From the NCBI RefSeq assembly GCF_004368405.1, contig NZ_SBJH01000059.1, positions 102,192-166,191 of the forward strand: 64,000 nt of DNA, given 5' to 3'. Each line of letters begins with the position of its first letter. The stretch's first letter is position 1. The position numbers were made by a program, and so were the translations under genes. This DNA comes from Olivibacter sp. XZL3 (GTDB lineage Bacteria > Bacteroidota > Bacteroidia > Sphingobacteriales > Sphingobacteriaceae). This document shows positions 8,773 to 16,226 of the stretch, piece by piece. Below the pieces are notes generated by a model. That model worked only from the letters and a program-made list of their open reading frames with translations, ran no database searches and was not told the DNA's origin.

Positions 8773-10025
8773 CAGAATAAAGATAATTGAGATGCTGAAC
8801 GGATCAGCGCTGATTTTGGATTATGTTCGAGGATTGCTTTTTTGATACGCTCAGGATATAGAAATCCCGAACTGGCCACGGTATCCTGGCAGATCATGAA
8901 ATATTTGGCTCTACTGTGGGCTATCCCTAATTTTTGGAGCTGAAATTCCTTTAATTTGCCATATTTCCTAGCTTGGATGATCTTGCGAGCGGAATGCGTG
9001 CCAATTCCGGGAATTCTTATGATCCAATTATAATCGGCTTTGTTAATATCGATTGGAAAATACTGGGGGTTTCGCAGGGCCCAGGATAATTTGGGGTCTA
9101 TATCCAACTCCAGATGCTGATGTTTGTTATTAAGAATTTCATTCAAGGAAAACCCATAGAACCGCAACAGCCAATCGGTCTGATAAAGCCGGTTTTCACG
9201 GACCAATGGCGGGGTAGTACCTACTTGCGGAAGTTTACTGTCCTTATCGTTGATAGGTATATATCCTGAATAGTACACCCGCTTTAAGTCGAAATCTTTA
9301 TAATATTCGCTTGCGGTTTGCATAATCTGCAAGTCGTTCTCAGGAGTGGCGCCTATTACCATCTGTGTACTCTGTCCGGCCGGTACAAATAGTGGAACTT
9401 TCTTGAGGAACTTTTTATCTCGTTGCGCTGCTTTAATTTCATTTTTGACTATGGTGAGGGGTTCACGTACGGACTGATGGTCTTTTTCCGGGGCAACGAG
9501 TTTTAGCCCTTCCTCTGTTGGAATTTCAAGATTAACGCTCATACGATCTACATATAATCCGGCCTCTTTTAGCAAAGCTTCACTTGCTCCGGGAATAGCT
9601 TTTAGATGGATATAGCCATTGAACCTCTCTTCTGTTCTGAGCTTTTTGACTACCAACATAAGCCGCTCCATCGTATAATCCGCCGACTTAAATATTCCGG
9701 AGCTTAAAAAGAGACCTTCAATATAATTCCTGCGATAAAAATTCATAGTCAGCTCTACCACTTCTTTTACTGAAAATGCTGATCGCTGGACATCATTGCT
9801 GCGTCGGCTAACACAAAATGCACAATCATATATGCAATAATTCGTCATCAAAATCTTTAATAGAGACACACAACGTCCGTCTTCTGTATAAGTATGACAG
9901 ATTCCACTCGCAGAAGAATCCCCAATACCACCCCCATTTTTTCGCTTTCCGCCACTCGAGCTACAACTGACATCGTATTTTGCGGCATCCGCCAATATTT
10001 TCAACTTTTCATCAAATCCAAGCAT
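8772..10025 (-). CDS. Radical SAM protein, putative DNA modification/repair (TIGR03916 type)
   Basis: A 417-residue protein with the radical SAM cluster motif CX3CX2C at Cys64, Cys68 and Cys71 (NYCIYDCAFC), followed by SxxxNDVQRS and FLSSGI segments typical of the fold. Near residues 330-350 a helix-hairpin-helix reads IPGIGTHSARKIIQARKYGKL, a DNA-binding element that supports a nucleic-acid substrate. It is the first gene of a two-gene operon, overlapping its partner by one base. A TACATTTG box 28 bases upstream of the ATG probably serves as promoter. The family is named as a putative DNA repair/modification enzyme, but the reaction has not been established as far as I know. Confidence 0.88.
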   Translation of the reverse strand: MLGFDEKLKILADAAKYDVSCSSSGGKRKNGGGIGDSSASGICHTYTEDGRCVSLLKILMTNYCIYDCAFCVSRRSNDVQRSAFSVKEVVELTMNFYRRNYIEGLFLSSGIFKSADYTMERLMLVVKKLRTEERFNGYIHLKAIPGASEALLKEAGLYVDRMSVNLEIPTEEGLKLVAPEKDHQSVREPLTIVKNEIKAAQRDKKFLKKVPLFVPAGQSTQMVIGATPENDLQIMQTASEYYKDFDLKRVYYSGYIPINDKDSKLPQVGTTPPLVRENRLYQTDWLLRFYGFSLNEILNNKHQHLELDIDPKLSWALRNPQYFPIDINKADYNWIIRIPGIGTHSARKIIQARKYGKLKEFQLQKLGIAHSRAKYFMICQDTVASSGFLYPERIKKAILEHNPKSALIRSASQLSLF

Positions 10026-10052
10026 ATGCTCAATATATTAGTCGAATCGTTT

Positions 10053-10060
10053 CAAATGTA
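10053..10060 (-). promoter_or_regulatory. Candidate -7 box of the radical SAM operon
   Basis: On the minus strand these bases read TACATTTG, matching the Bacteroidota -7 consensus TAnnTTTG. It lies 28 bases upstream of the radical SAM start codon, leaving a leader of about 20 bases. No good TTTG -33 partner is seen. Confidence 0.4.
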
Positions 10061-10187
10061 CTAAAAAAATTAGTATAAAAGGTGATTTGCGGATAAGTTT
10101 TCAATTATAACTTTGGCGTTGGAGGCTTTAAACGTTATATCGACATAAATCGATTGTGTATGCCAAGGAATCCGATTGTGATGTTGA

Positions 10188-10931
10188 CTATTTTTTGAAA
10201 GATAGTGTTTTCTTAATAAGCGCTGCATTGCTTTCCGCTTTGGTGGTTTCGTCAATATAAAGGGTGTCCTCAAATCCAACCCGCGTGCTGTAGTTTCGTT
10301 CGAATGCTTTTTCAATCAGAGCCCAGCAAGTCCCGTTCAAACCGTGTAAAAGAATCTCTTGTCTGGAGATAACCGGCAATATAACTTTTTCAATTGCAGA
10401 AACGTTTTCCAGCGCACCTGAAATTGTATGCTCTTGCGGTTCGATTAATATTCGGAAACAATATTTAAGCAGGCCAGAGTTTATCAATTTTTTCGCGTCG
10501 GCTACCTTCGAAATTCCTGCTTCAATAGAAACTGCTTTATCCAAAAGCATTTTAATAATTTGCTCACAATTGTCTTCGCCAAAATTAACAGAAACAAAGT
10601 CCGGAAAAGTCGTCCATCCGTTTATAAGTTTTTTTCTTAATTCAAAATTCGGTTCTATCCAGTCGCCGGTACTGATACCTATTGGAATATTTAATAGATG
10701 TTGCCTTAGGAGTGATAGCTGTTCAGCTACAAATTTGCCGTCCAATGTTTCTCTGCCATTTTTGTCCCTGACATGAAAATGAATTTGTTGGGCACCGGCA
10801 ATTACCGAAAGTTTAGCTTCCGCTAAAATTTCTTCCTTGCTTGTTGGTATTTTTGTGCTGTCTAGCTTTGTTCTAGAGCCGTTTATAGCTGCCTTAATAA
10901 GTGGTGAGGTTAGTTTTTGGCTCATATTCAT
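10188..10931 (-). CDS. BKACE-family (DUF849) beta-keto acid cleavage enzyme
   Basis: A 247-residue TIM-barrel protein of the BKACE/DUF849 family. Members such as Kce cleave beta-keto acids with acetyl-CoA and use a divalent metal. Visible signatures are the metal-binding HxH in IHFHVRDKNGRETLDG (His51, His53), the opening PLIKAAINGSRT, and VGFEDTLYI near the C-terminus. It is shorter than the usual 270-310 residues, mainly through compact loops, but the core strands seem present. Translation may begin at ATG 10931 or ATG 10925. The gene is monocistronic and shares no pathway neighbours, so the substrate is unknown. Confidence 0.85.
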   Translation of the reverse strand: MNMSQKLTSPLIKAAINGSRTKLDSTKIPTSKEEILAEAKLSVIAGAQQIHFHVRDKNGRETLDGKFVAEQLSLLRQHLLNIPIGISTGDWIEPNFELRKKLINGWTTFPDFVSVNFGEDNCEQIIKMLLDKAVSIEAGISKVADAKKLINSGLLKYCFRILIEPQEHTISGALENVSAIEKVILPVISRQEILLHGLNGTCWALIEKAFERNYSTRVGFEDTLYIDETTKAESNAALIKKTLSFKK

Positions 10932-11192
10932 CGTTTTTTAGGACACCTCATGTTTCGATAGATCATAAAACTAGTTTATTTTTTTACTATCCGAAATCTC
11001 TAAGCCTTCAATTTTGAATTTTGACGGATGGCTTCTATTCTTTTCCCTTATACCGAAAGAGGTCTTTTATCTGGATAAGAAATTTGAAACAAATTTGCGA
11101 TTTTCTTATACAATATAAACAACCTCCAGATTACCTTGTTCTCCTAACACATAGTTATAATTGCTAAAGGGCGCAAAATCGCTGCATTATTT

Positions 11193-11996
11193 ATGAAGAT
11201 TGTCACCGCTGTTATTGAGACACCCAAAGGGCAAGGGCTAAAATATGATTTTGATCCTAAGTTAGGCTATTACCTACTGACAAAAGTCCTACCGATGGGC
11301 TTGGTATTCCCGTTCGATTTCGGCTTTATAATGGGAACGGTGGGAGAAGACGGGGATCCCTTGGACATGATCGTTCTATCCGAGCTTGGCACATTTACCG
11401 GCTGTGCAGTGAACTGTCGGGTCATCGGATGCCTGAAGGCCGATCAAAAGGAGCGGGATGGTGCTGTATTTAGAAACAATCGTTTCATTGGCATCCCGGA
11501 GGTATCCGTTTTGTACAGAGCCGTGCAGGATATCGCTGATTTGACGCCAGAAGTGAAGGAACAATTGGAACAGTTCTTTATTAATTATAACCAACAAGCC
11601 GGTAAAAAATTCAAGCCCTTGGAATGGCTGCCAGCAGTCCGGGCAAACCAGCTGTTAGCGCAGGCCTTAGCAGAAAAGACAAGGCCCAATAAGCTGATCC
11701 AACTTTTTCTTCCTTTGTACGATTCGAATGCGAAGCCCTTTCCGGAGAAATACTATCTCACATTGCGGCAAGAGCTTACCGATCGTTTCGGGGGTGTGTC
11801 GATTTATATGCATTCGCCGGTTAGCGGAATTTGGAACGACGAAAAAGGAAGAAAAGAAAAAGACATGTTGGTTGTCTATGAAGTTATGGTTGATCGGATT
11901 GAGGTCGACTTCTGGACGAGTTACAAAAAAAAATTAGCGAAAACCTTTAAGCAAGATGAACTGCTTATCCGGCAAATGGAGATTGGTGTGCTGTAA
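11193..11996 (+). CDS. Inorganic pyrophosphatase-like protein with a C-terminal extra domain
   Basis: A 267-residue protein. Residues 1 to about 130 resemble family I inorganic pyrophosphatase, which hydrolyses PPi to phosphate: ETPKGQGLKYDFD, then FPFDFGFIMGT and the metal-binding EDGDPLDMIVL. The third acidic cluster of canonical enzymes is altered (QKERDGAVFRNNRFIGIP in its place), so activity may differ. Residues about 165-267 form a second domain (ELTDRFGGVSIYMHSPVSG, DMLVVYEVMVDRIEVDFW, KTFKQDELLIRQ) that resembles small stand-alone proteins of unknown function in other bacteria. At about 175 residues a usual bacterial enzyme is much shorter. The gene stands alone, so no pathway can be inferred. 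Confidence 0.75.
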   Translation: MKIVTAVIETPKGQGLKYDFDPKLGYYLLTKVLPMGLVFPFDFGFIMGTVGEDGDPLDMIVLSELGTFTGCAVNCRVIGCLKADQKERDGAVFRNNRFIGIPEVSVLYRAVQDIADLTPEVKEQLEQFFINYNQQAGKKFKPLEWLPAVRANQLLAQALAEKTRPNKLIQLFLPLYDSNAKPFPEKYYLTLRQELTDRFGGVSIYMHSPVSGIWNDEKGRKEKDMLVVYEVMVDRIEVDFWTSYKKKLAKTFKQDELLIRQMEIGVL

Positions 11997-12084
11997 GAAA
12001 AATCAGCTTATTTATAAAGCTTAATGAAATTTCCGTCTTATAGTGTTTGTCTTTCTTTATGAAGGTCTAACCGAAGGTACGGTC

Positions 12085-12513
12085 TTAATTGGCATTATCA
12101 GACAACGTGATTAATACAGCGCCGGCAACCATGATCGTTGCGCCCACAATAAGCTGCCAGGTAACCTTTTCTTTTAGGAAGAAAACAGAGAGAATGATGG
12201 CAATGACTAAGGATGTACGCTCTATCGTAGTGACGTATGATGCCGGCCCCATAGATAAAGCTTTATAAGAGAATAAAGTTGAAAGGGATGTACATACGCC
12301 TGCACTGAGCAAGAAGATCCATGCATTTTTTTCGATGGCTTTCCAAGTGCCAAAATTGCCTTGATAGAGAACAACAGACCACGAAATCATAAGAATCAGT
12401 ATTGCCTGTATAGCAAAGGCCAAACTCGAGTCTACGTCTTTTAATCCCGCTTTTGTTAGTACTATTACTAATGCAGCACATATCGCCGCTAATATTGCCC
12501 ATAAAACCCACAT
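12085..12513 (-). CDS. Half-size EamA/DMT-family membrane transporter
   Basis: I choose ATG 12513 (MWVLWAILAAICAALVIVL), which begins directly with a membrane helix; a longer frame upstream adds 25 polar residues without family resemblance. The 142-residue product has about five hydrophobic helices and ends GATIMVAGAVLITLSDNAN, the typical close of one EamA repeat. Full-length drug/metabolite transporters have two such repeats, so this unit would work as a dimer, as in small DMT proteins. The substrate is unknown. It converges on the pyrophosphatase-like gene. Confidence 0.82.
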   Translation of the reverse strand: MWVLWAILAAICAALVIVLTKAGLKDVDSSLAFAIQAILILMISWSVVLYQGNFGTWKAIEKNAWIFLLSAGVCTSLSTLFSYKALSMGPASYVTTIERTSLVIAIILSVFFLKEKVTWQLIVGATIMVAGAVLITLSDNAN

Positions 12514-12733
12514 AGCTGTTCTCTTTCTATCACAAACAAGCGGATCCGTAAAAAGTTGTGCACCGAGATGTATCCAACAATAGTCCACACATATTTCTTC
12601 AAATTAATATACATAAAACATCGTTAGGCTGAAGACATTATTTACCTTTTAACTGTTTTTCTCAGCTTTTCACAATTTAAGCTTTCCAATAGTACAATCG
12701 ACTTAATTTGTGATTAACTGATTGGCTTTTAGG

Positions 12734-12741
12734 TACTTTTG
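12734..12741 (+). promoter_or_regulatory. Candidate -7 box of the fimbrillin-like gene
   Basis: TACTTTTG matches TAnnTTTG and lies 19 bases before the start codon. A TTTG at 12707-12710 could act as the -33 element, though the 23-base spacing is longer than usual. Confidence 0.4.
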
Positions 12742-12760
12742 AAAACCAAAAAACAAGATT

Positions 12761-13693
12761 ATGATACAAAACAAACTTTCGTACATGTATTTGCTGCTGT
12801 TGATCCTATCGGTATCCTGCAGCAAAGACCGGGAAACAGCAGGGCCTTCCAATGAGAAACACGCGGTTACATTTAGGGTGTCCAACCTGCAGGTAATAAC
12901 GGAACCCCTTGCCAAAGGGGGTGGAAAACTGGCTGTTGCAAAAAAAATGGAGCAGGTTTGGGGAAATGATTTGAAACATCATATTAACTATCTGTACATG
13001 GCTATCAGAGACCGAAATACTTTTGAAAGTGTAGCATTGGTGACACAGGATACTTCTTCCGATAATTTCGGGGTTTTAATAGCTGATCTCCATTATGGTC
13101 AGTATGATATCGGGGTGGTGGGTTCAACGGTGCCCGTTGACGGTTTTGATGTTCGCCGTGGTTTGGCTTATATGCCGAGTACATTGGGTGATTTGTTCTC
13201 CTCGTCAACGGAATTTGAGTTTTTGGATGAACCTACTACCAATGTGCGGGAGATTGAGTTACAACGCTCCATCGGCAAATTAGTGTTGGATTTTACGGCT
13301 TTGCCTGAAGAAGCGCAATCAGTACATGTCCGTGCGGTAGACGAGTATAACGACCCTGCTTACTGGCCATACCTGTTTAGTTATTACTCGGGTAGCTTTA
13401 GTGGTTTTACATATGATTTTAATTATACGATTAGTCATACGTTTACCGAAGAAGAGCACGCGGCGGCACGTTTCGTGCGGGGCTTCTTTGCTCCGCATAA
13501 CTCGGCGCAGCACTTTGCTGTCGAAATTTATAATTGGTATGGAGAGCTGATGAATCGGGTAATTGTTCACGATGTGCCCATCCAGGCGAACCGCGCAACT
13601 ATTTTAAGAGGTGATCCTTACAGTACCCGTGGAGGCGTATATGCAACCTTGGATCCGGATTGGCAGCCTGACTCGATACGCGTCGACTTTTAA
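12761..13693 (+). CDS. Fimbrillin-like lipoprotein (FimB/Mfa2-type)
   Basis: A 310-residue lipoprotein with a lipobox ending at Cys20 (LLLILSVSC), so it should be anchored on the outer membrane. The body has alternating beta-rich segments, a central LQRSIGKLVLDFTALP and a closing VPIQANRATILRGDPYS. This pattern recurs in FimB/Mfa2 and other fimbrillin-like proteins, which anchor or form surface pili in Bacteroidota. No fimbrial operon partners are adjacent, so it may be a solitary adhesin-like protein. Confidence is moderate because fimbrillin families diverge strongly. Confidence 0.6.
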   Translation: MIQNKLSYMYLLLLILSVSCSKDRETAGPSNEKHAVTFRVSNLQVITEPLAKGGGKLAVAKKMEQVWGNDLKHHINYLYMAIRDRNTFESVALVTQDTSSDNFGVLIADLHYGQYDIGVVGSTVPVDGFDVRRGLAYMPSTLGDLFSSSTEFEFLDEPTTNVREIELQRSIGKLVLDFTALPEEAQSVHVRAVDEYNDPAYWPYLFSYYSGSFSGFTYDFNYTISHTFTEEEHAAARFVRGFFAPHNSAQHFAVEIYNWYGELMNRVIVHDVPIQANRATILRGDPYSTRGGVYATLDPDWQPDSIRVDF

Positions 13694-13889
13694 GGACGCT
13701 GTTCTCCCGTGATGTGTATCCGTCCGGTTGACGCTATTTACGAAGGCTTGGTACTTTTGACAGTCGGCCCTACATTTTTCAAGCAGGTCTGGATACTTTG
13801 GTGGCTATTATGTTGAAGAGGTCATTCTCAAGCCAAATTATAAGAAAATTTTAACCGGTGGAGGTTTTGGATCCGTCATACCAATGGAT

Positions 13890-14282
13890 TTAGGAAGCTC
13901 GATAGATAACAGAATCAGGGAATCTTTGTCCGTTGATATAATTACCGAAAAAGTTAATTCTGCTAATCGTGTTTCCTGTATGGATCATCCTTTGCAAAGC
14001 ACGGATTGTCTCCTCATCTTTATCAATGACGCGTATGTCTGCCAAGGATAATGGTATTCCGTTTTCTTGTATGGTGGAAAGAATCTTTTGATAATATTGT
14101 CTAGAACCATTGTCCTTGACACCCTCCATGGCCAAAACGAGCGACCAGTTATAGTCTTCTTCAGAAATTCTCATCAGGAATGCCGTAGGTACAGAAATTC
14201 CCTGTTTGTCCAAAGCAATAATCAATTCCTTTCCCTTTTCATATAAATCTTCTACCAATATTGCTGTATCCATGGTGATCAC
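13890..14282 (-). CDS. Hypothetical protein downstream of the ORF6N gene
   Basis: A 130-residue soluble, acidic protein (MITMDTAILVEDLYEKGKELI) with mixed helix and strand and no recognised motif, signal or membrane segment. It begins immediately after the stop codon of the ORF6N gene, so the two are very probably co-transcribed. Context suggests an accessory gene acquired with its neighbour. I cannot assign a function. Confidence 0.6.
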   Translation of the reverse strand: MITMDTAILVEDLYEKGKELIIALDKQGISVPTAFLMRISEEDYNWSLVLAMEGVKDNGSRQYYQKILSTIQENGIPLSLADIRVIDKDEETIRALQRMIHTGNTISRINFFGNYINGQRFPDSVIYRAS

Positions 14283-14837
14283 TTATCCCTTGTTCTTCCC
14301 AATCTCATATCCAACCTTTTTTCTCGGTTTTTCCCCTTTTTCGATGAATTTACTGAGGTAACTGAACAGTACTTCTATTTTCTGGTCTTGCTTGATCATT
14401 TGTTTTTCTACTTGTTCAACCCTTAAGAACACATCTTTATGAGCTAAGAGTAGCTCTCGAATTTTAGTATAGATGCGCATGATCTGGATATTTACCTGGA
14501 TGGCTTGCTCGCTGTTTAAAACGCTGGATAGCATCAAAATACCATGTTCTGTGAAAACATTAGGCAGATAGGTTCTGCCTCCTCTTCCTGCTTTTGAGGT
14601 CGCAAATTGCGACCTCAAAGATTCCCATTCGATTTCATTCAATTGAAACATGAAGTCTTCGGGGAAACGAGCCATATTACGTTTAACCTGCTCATTTAGG
14701 CGCTTTGTGGTTACTCCATATAGTTCTGCTAGGTCGCTATCTAACATTACTTTCTGCTCTCGAATAAAATATATTTTATTAATTACTATTTCATCGGGTA
14801 TAACGGATCTGTCATCTATTGATTTGGTTTCGGTCAT
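14283..14837 (-). CDS. ORF6N-domain DNA-binding protein
   Basis: A 184-residue protein with an ORF6N domain at about residues 13-100: INKIYFIREQKVMLDSDLAELY, TKRLNEQVKRN, RFPEDFMFQL and NVFTEHGILMLSSVLNS. ORF6N domains occur in phage and mobile-element proteins and are related to KilA-N and BRO-type DNA-binding domains. Residues 120-170 form a basic coiled-coil tail. The codons for LRSQFATSK lie in a perfect 27-base palindrome. Its neighbours are a hypothetical protein and, upstream, an XRE repressor, which fits a mobile-element remnant. A regulatory role is inferred only. Confidence 0.88.
   Translation of the reverse strand: MTETKSIDDRSVIPDEIVINKIYFIREQKVMLDSDLAELYGVTTKRLNEQVKRNMARFPEDFMFQLNEIEWESLRSQFATSKAGRGGRTYLPNVFTEHGILMLSSVLNSEQAIQVNIQIMRIYTKIRELLLAHKDVFLRVEQVEKQMIKQDQKIEVLFSYLSKFIEKGEKPRKKVGYEIGKNKG
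14593..14619. repeat. Perfect 27-bp palindrome inside the ORF6N coding sequence
   Basis: Two 13-base arms, TTTGAGGTCGCAA and TTGCGACCTCAAA, surround a single central A. On the coding strand they encode LRSQFATSK. The arms pair without mismatch. It may be a protein-binding site or an RNA hairpin within the message. Confidence 0.9.
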
Positions 14838-15214
14838 GGCTAATCAAGGGTTTAGATTGACTACTGTTTATGGCTCTAATATAGTGAAAATAGGAGTATT
14901 TCGAGAAATGTTTTTAGCGTTTCGTATCAACTTATGTATACGCTAGAGGAGATTTTAGCATAGGCATAATCCTTTTACTAGTTTTCTTTTGATATCTCTT
15001 CCAGCGGTTTCTTTAACGCCCACACAGACTTTAAGTAAGATTGAGAACGTATAATCTTCATAAGTATTTTCGATTTTACTGATTTTTGCTCTCGTCACAC
15101 CGTCACATTTATCTGCTTAAGTCCTCCTGAATCCAATCTTCTTCAAAGCCTAAATCTTTTTTATTTTTTTTCCTATCGTTGAATAGGGGATTTTATGCTT
15201 GGTGATGTAGGGTC

Positions 15215-15379
15215 TTATTCGCCATTGGCAAAAGCATCATCGTTTTCTTTCTCAAGGATACTATTGAAAAGAAATATTAAATCTTCCCAATGATGAACGA
15301 CAAGTGACAGATAGTATCTTAATAAGTTTTGAACTTATAGAAACAAGGGTAAAACCAATTGTTCCTTATTGTTTTTCAT
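15215..15379 (-). pseudogene. Short ORF with internal stop, directly after the XRE gene
   Basis: The frame starts with an ATG that overlaps the XRE stop codon (MKNNKEQLVLPLFL), meets TAA at 15335-15337, then continues in the same frame for 39 codons with a protein-like sequence that includes VHHWEDLIFLFNSILEKEN and ends NDDAFANGE. The overlap suggests an original two-gene operon with the repressor. Either the first stop is a nonsense mutation or the second part starts at an internal GTG. Further downstream, near 15110-15160, another coding-like minus-strand segment (KDLGFEEDWIQEDL) suggests more decayed sequence. Confidence 0.35.
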
Positions 15380-15632
15380 GGCTTTTAACTTGTGCTTCAG
15401 ATTTTCCGGATTTAGTTGGAGTTGAAATCAGTAGTTCTCTAATATCTACATTTAAAATTTTCGCAATTAACGGTAATTTATTGGTTTCCGGATAAGTCTT
15501 ATGATTGATCCATTCTGAAACGGTACCTGTATTTACACCCACTAGCTCCGCGAACACCTGCTTTTTGACGCCTTGTTCAGCAAGTATTGCACCAATTCTA
15601 AATATTGCCTCTTTCCTTGATTTTTTAGCCAT
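15366..15632 (-). CDS. XRE-family helix-turn-helix transcriptional regulator
   Basis: An 88-residue protein; I start at ATG 15632 (MAKKSRKEAIFRIG) because the 10 residues upstream do not fit the family. Residues about 10-68 form a lambda-repressor-type helix-turn-helix: ILAEQGVKKQVFAELVGV, then NTGTVSEWINHKTYPE, then LPLIAKILNVDIRELL. It probably represses its own promoter, since an inverted repeat with 12-base arms lies about 75-115 bases upstream. Such small repressors often control mobile-element genes, consistent with the ORF6N neighbour. Confidence 0.85.
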   Translation of the reverse strand: MAKKSRKEAIFRIGAILAEQGVKKQVFAELVGVNTGTVSEWINHKTYPETNKLPLIAKILNVDIRELLISTPTKSGKSEAQVKSHEKQ

Positions 15633-16226
15633 CGTACGTTTATTGCAGCTAAAATAGCACATTTATAGCTGATTTTCAAAATGTAAATGCTTGATATTCA
15701 ATGCGTTATTATGTTTTATTCATAATTGTTTATGTATAAAACATAATATATTATGATTTAAATGAAAAATATAGTAGTTTTGAATGTGGTTTCCAATTTG
15801 AGAAACCTTAGGCATTAATTAAAGAGTCTCGACTGCAAATTCCGACACTTTGCGAACGGACGAGGCGGTAGGTTAATGCCTGTGGTGGCTTTTGTGTACA
15901 TTTGTATCACTATAGCGCCACGGGCTCTATCGTAAATCCGTTCCGTTCGGCCGTCGGAAGCCTGCAGTGCGGTTGATGGAGCCCGGGCTATAGTGAAAGG
16001 CTTCGCTGCTAAAGAGACTTGCCCATTGAAGCGAGTTATGAAAAGAAAACCTAATCCAAACCAATCCAACCAACGTTCTAAAGCATTAGAACATGCGCCT
16101 TGTTATGTAAGTCAATTACATTCCCGTAAATTTCTCTTCAAAAACATTATCCGTAAGCCCGAATAGCTCCGGTTAAAATTTCTTTGAGTACCTAACAAGA
16201 TTTTTTAACCCAACCTATTCAAAAAA
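15633..16226. other. Long spacer with compositionally odd patch
   Basis: About 590 bases without a convincing gene. The left third is very AT-rich and holds the inverted repeat described separately. From about 15825 to 16020 the sequence abruptly becomes GC-rich. The minus frame 15815-16069 is open for 84 codons (KPFTIARAPSTALQ, DRTERIYDRARGAIV-like) but has no clear start context, signal or family. It may be the degraded end of an integrated element. The last 150 bases lead into the SusC gene with no clear TAnnTTTG box. Confidence 0.5.
15708..15747. promoter_or_regulatory. Inverted repeat upstream of the XRE gene, candidate operator
   Basis: ATTATGTTTTAT at 15708-15719 and ATAAAACATAAT at 15736-15747 are perfect 12-base inverted arms with a 16-base spacer. 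The right arm overlaps a second 14-base palindrome, CATAATATATTATG, at 15742-15755. The position just upstream of the repressor fits an autoregulatory operator. Confidence 0.5.

Noticed and set aside
10070..10315. 81-codon minus-strand ORF
   Set aside because: It overlaps the end of the BKACE gene in another frame and lacks a recognisable motif.
15815..16069. 84-codon minus-strand ORF in the GC-rich patch
   Set aside because: No start context, no family and no neighbour support; retained only as a remark on composition.
16038..16166. 42-codon plus-strand ORF before the SusC gene
   Set aside because: No family and unremarkable composition; the spacer lacks other support for a gene.
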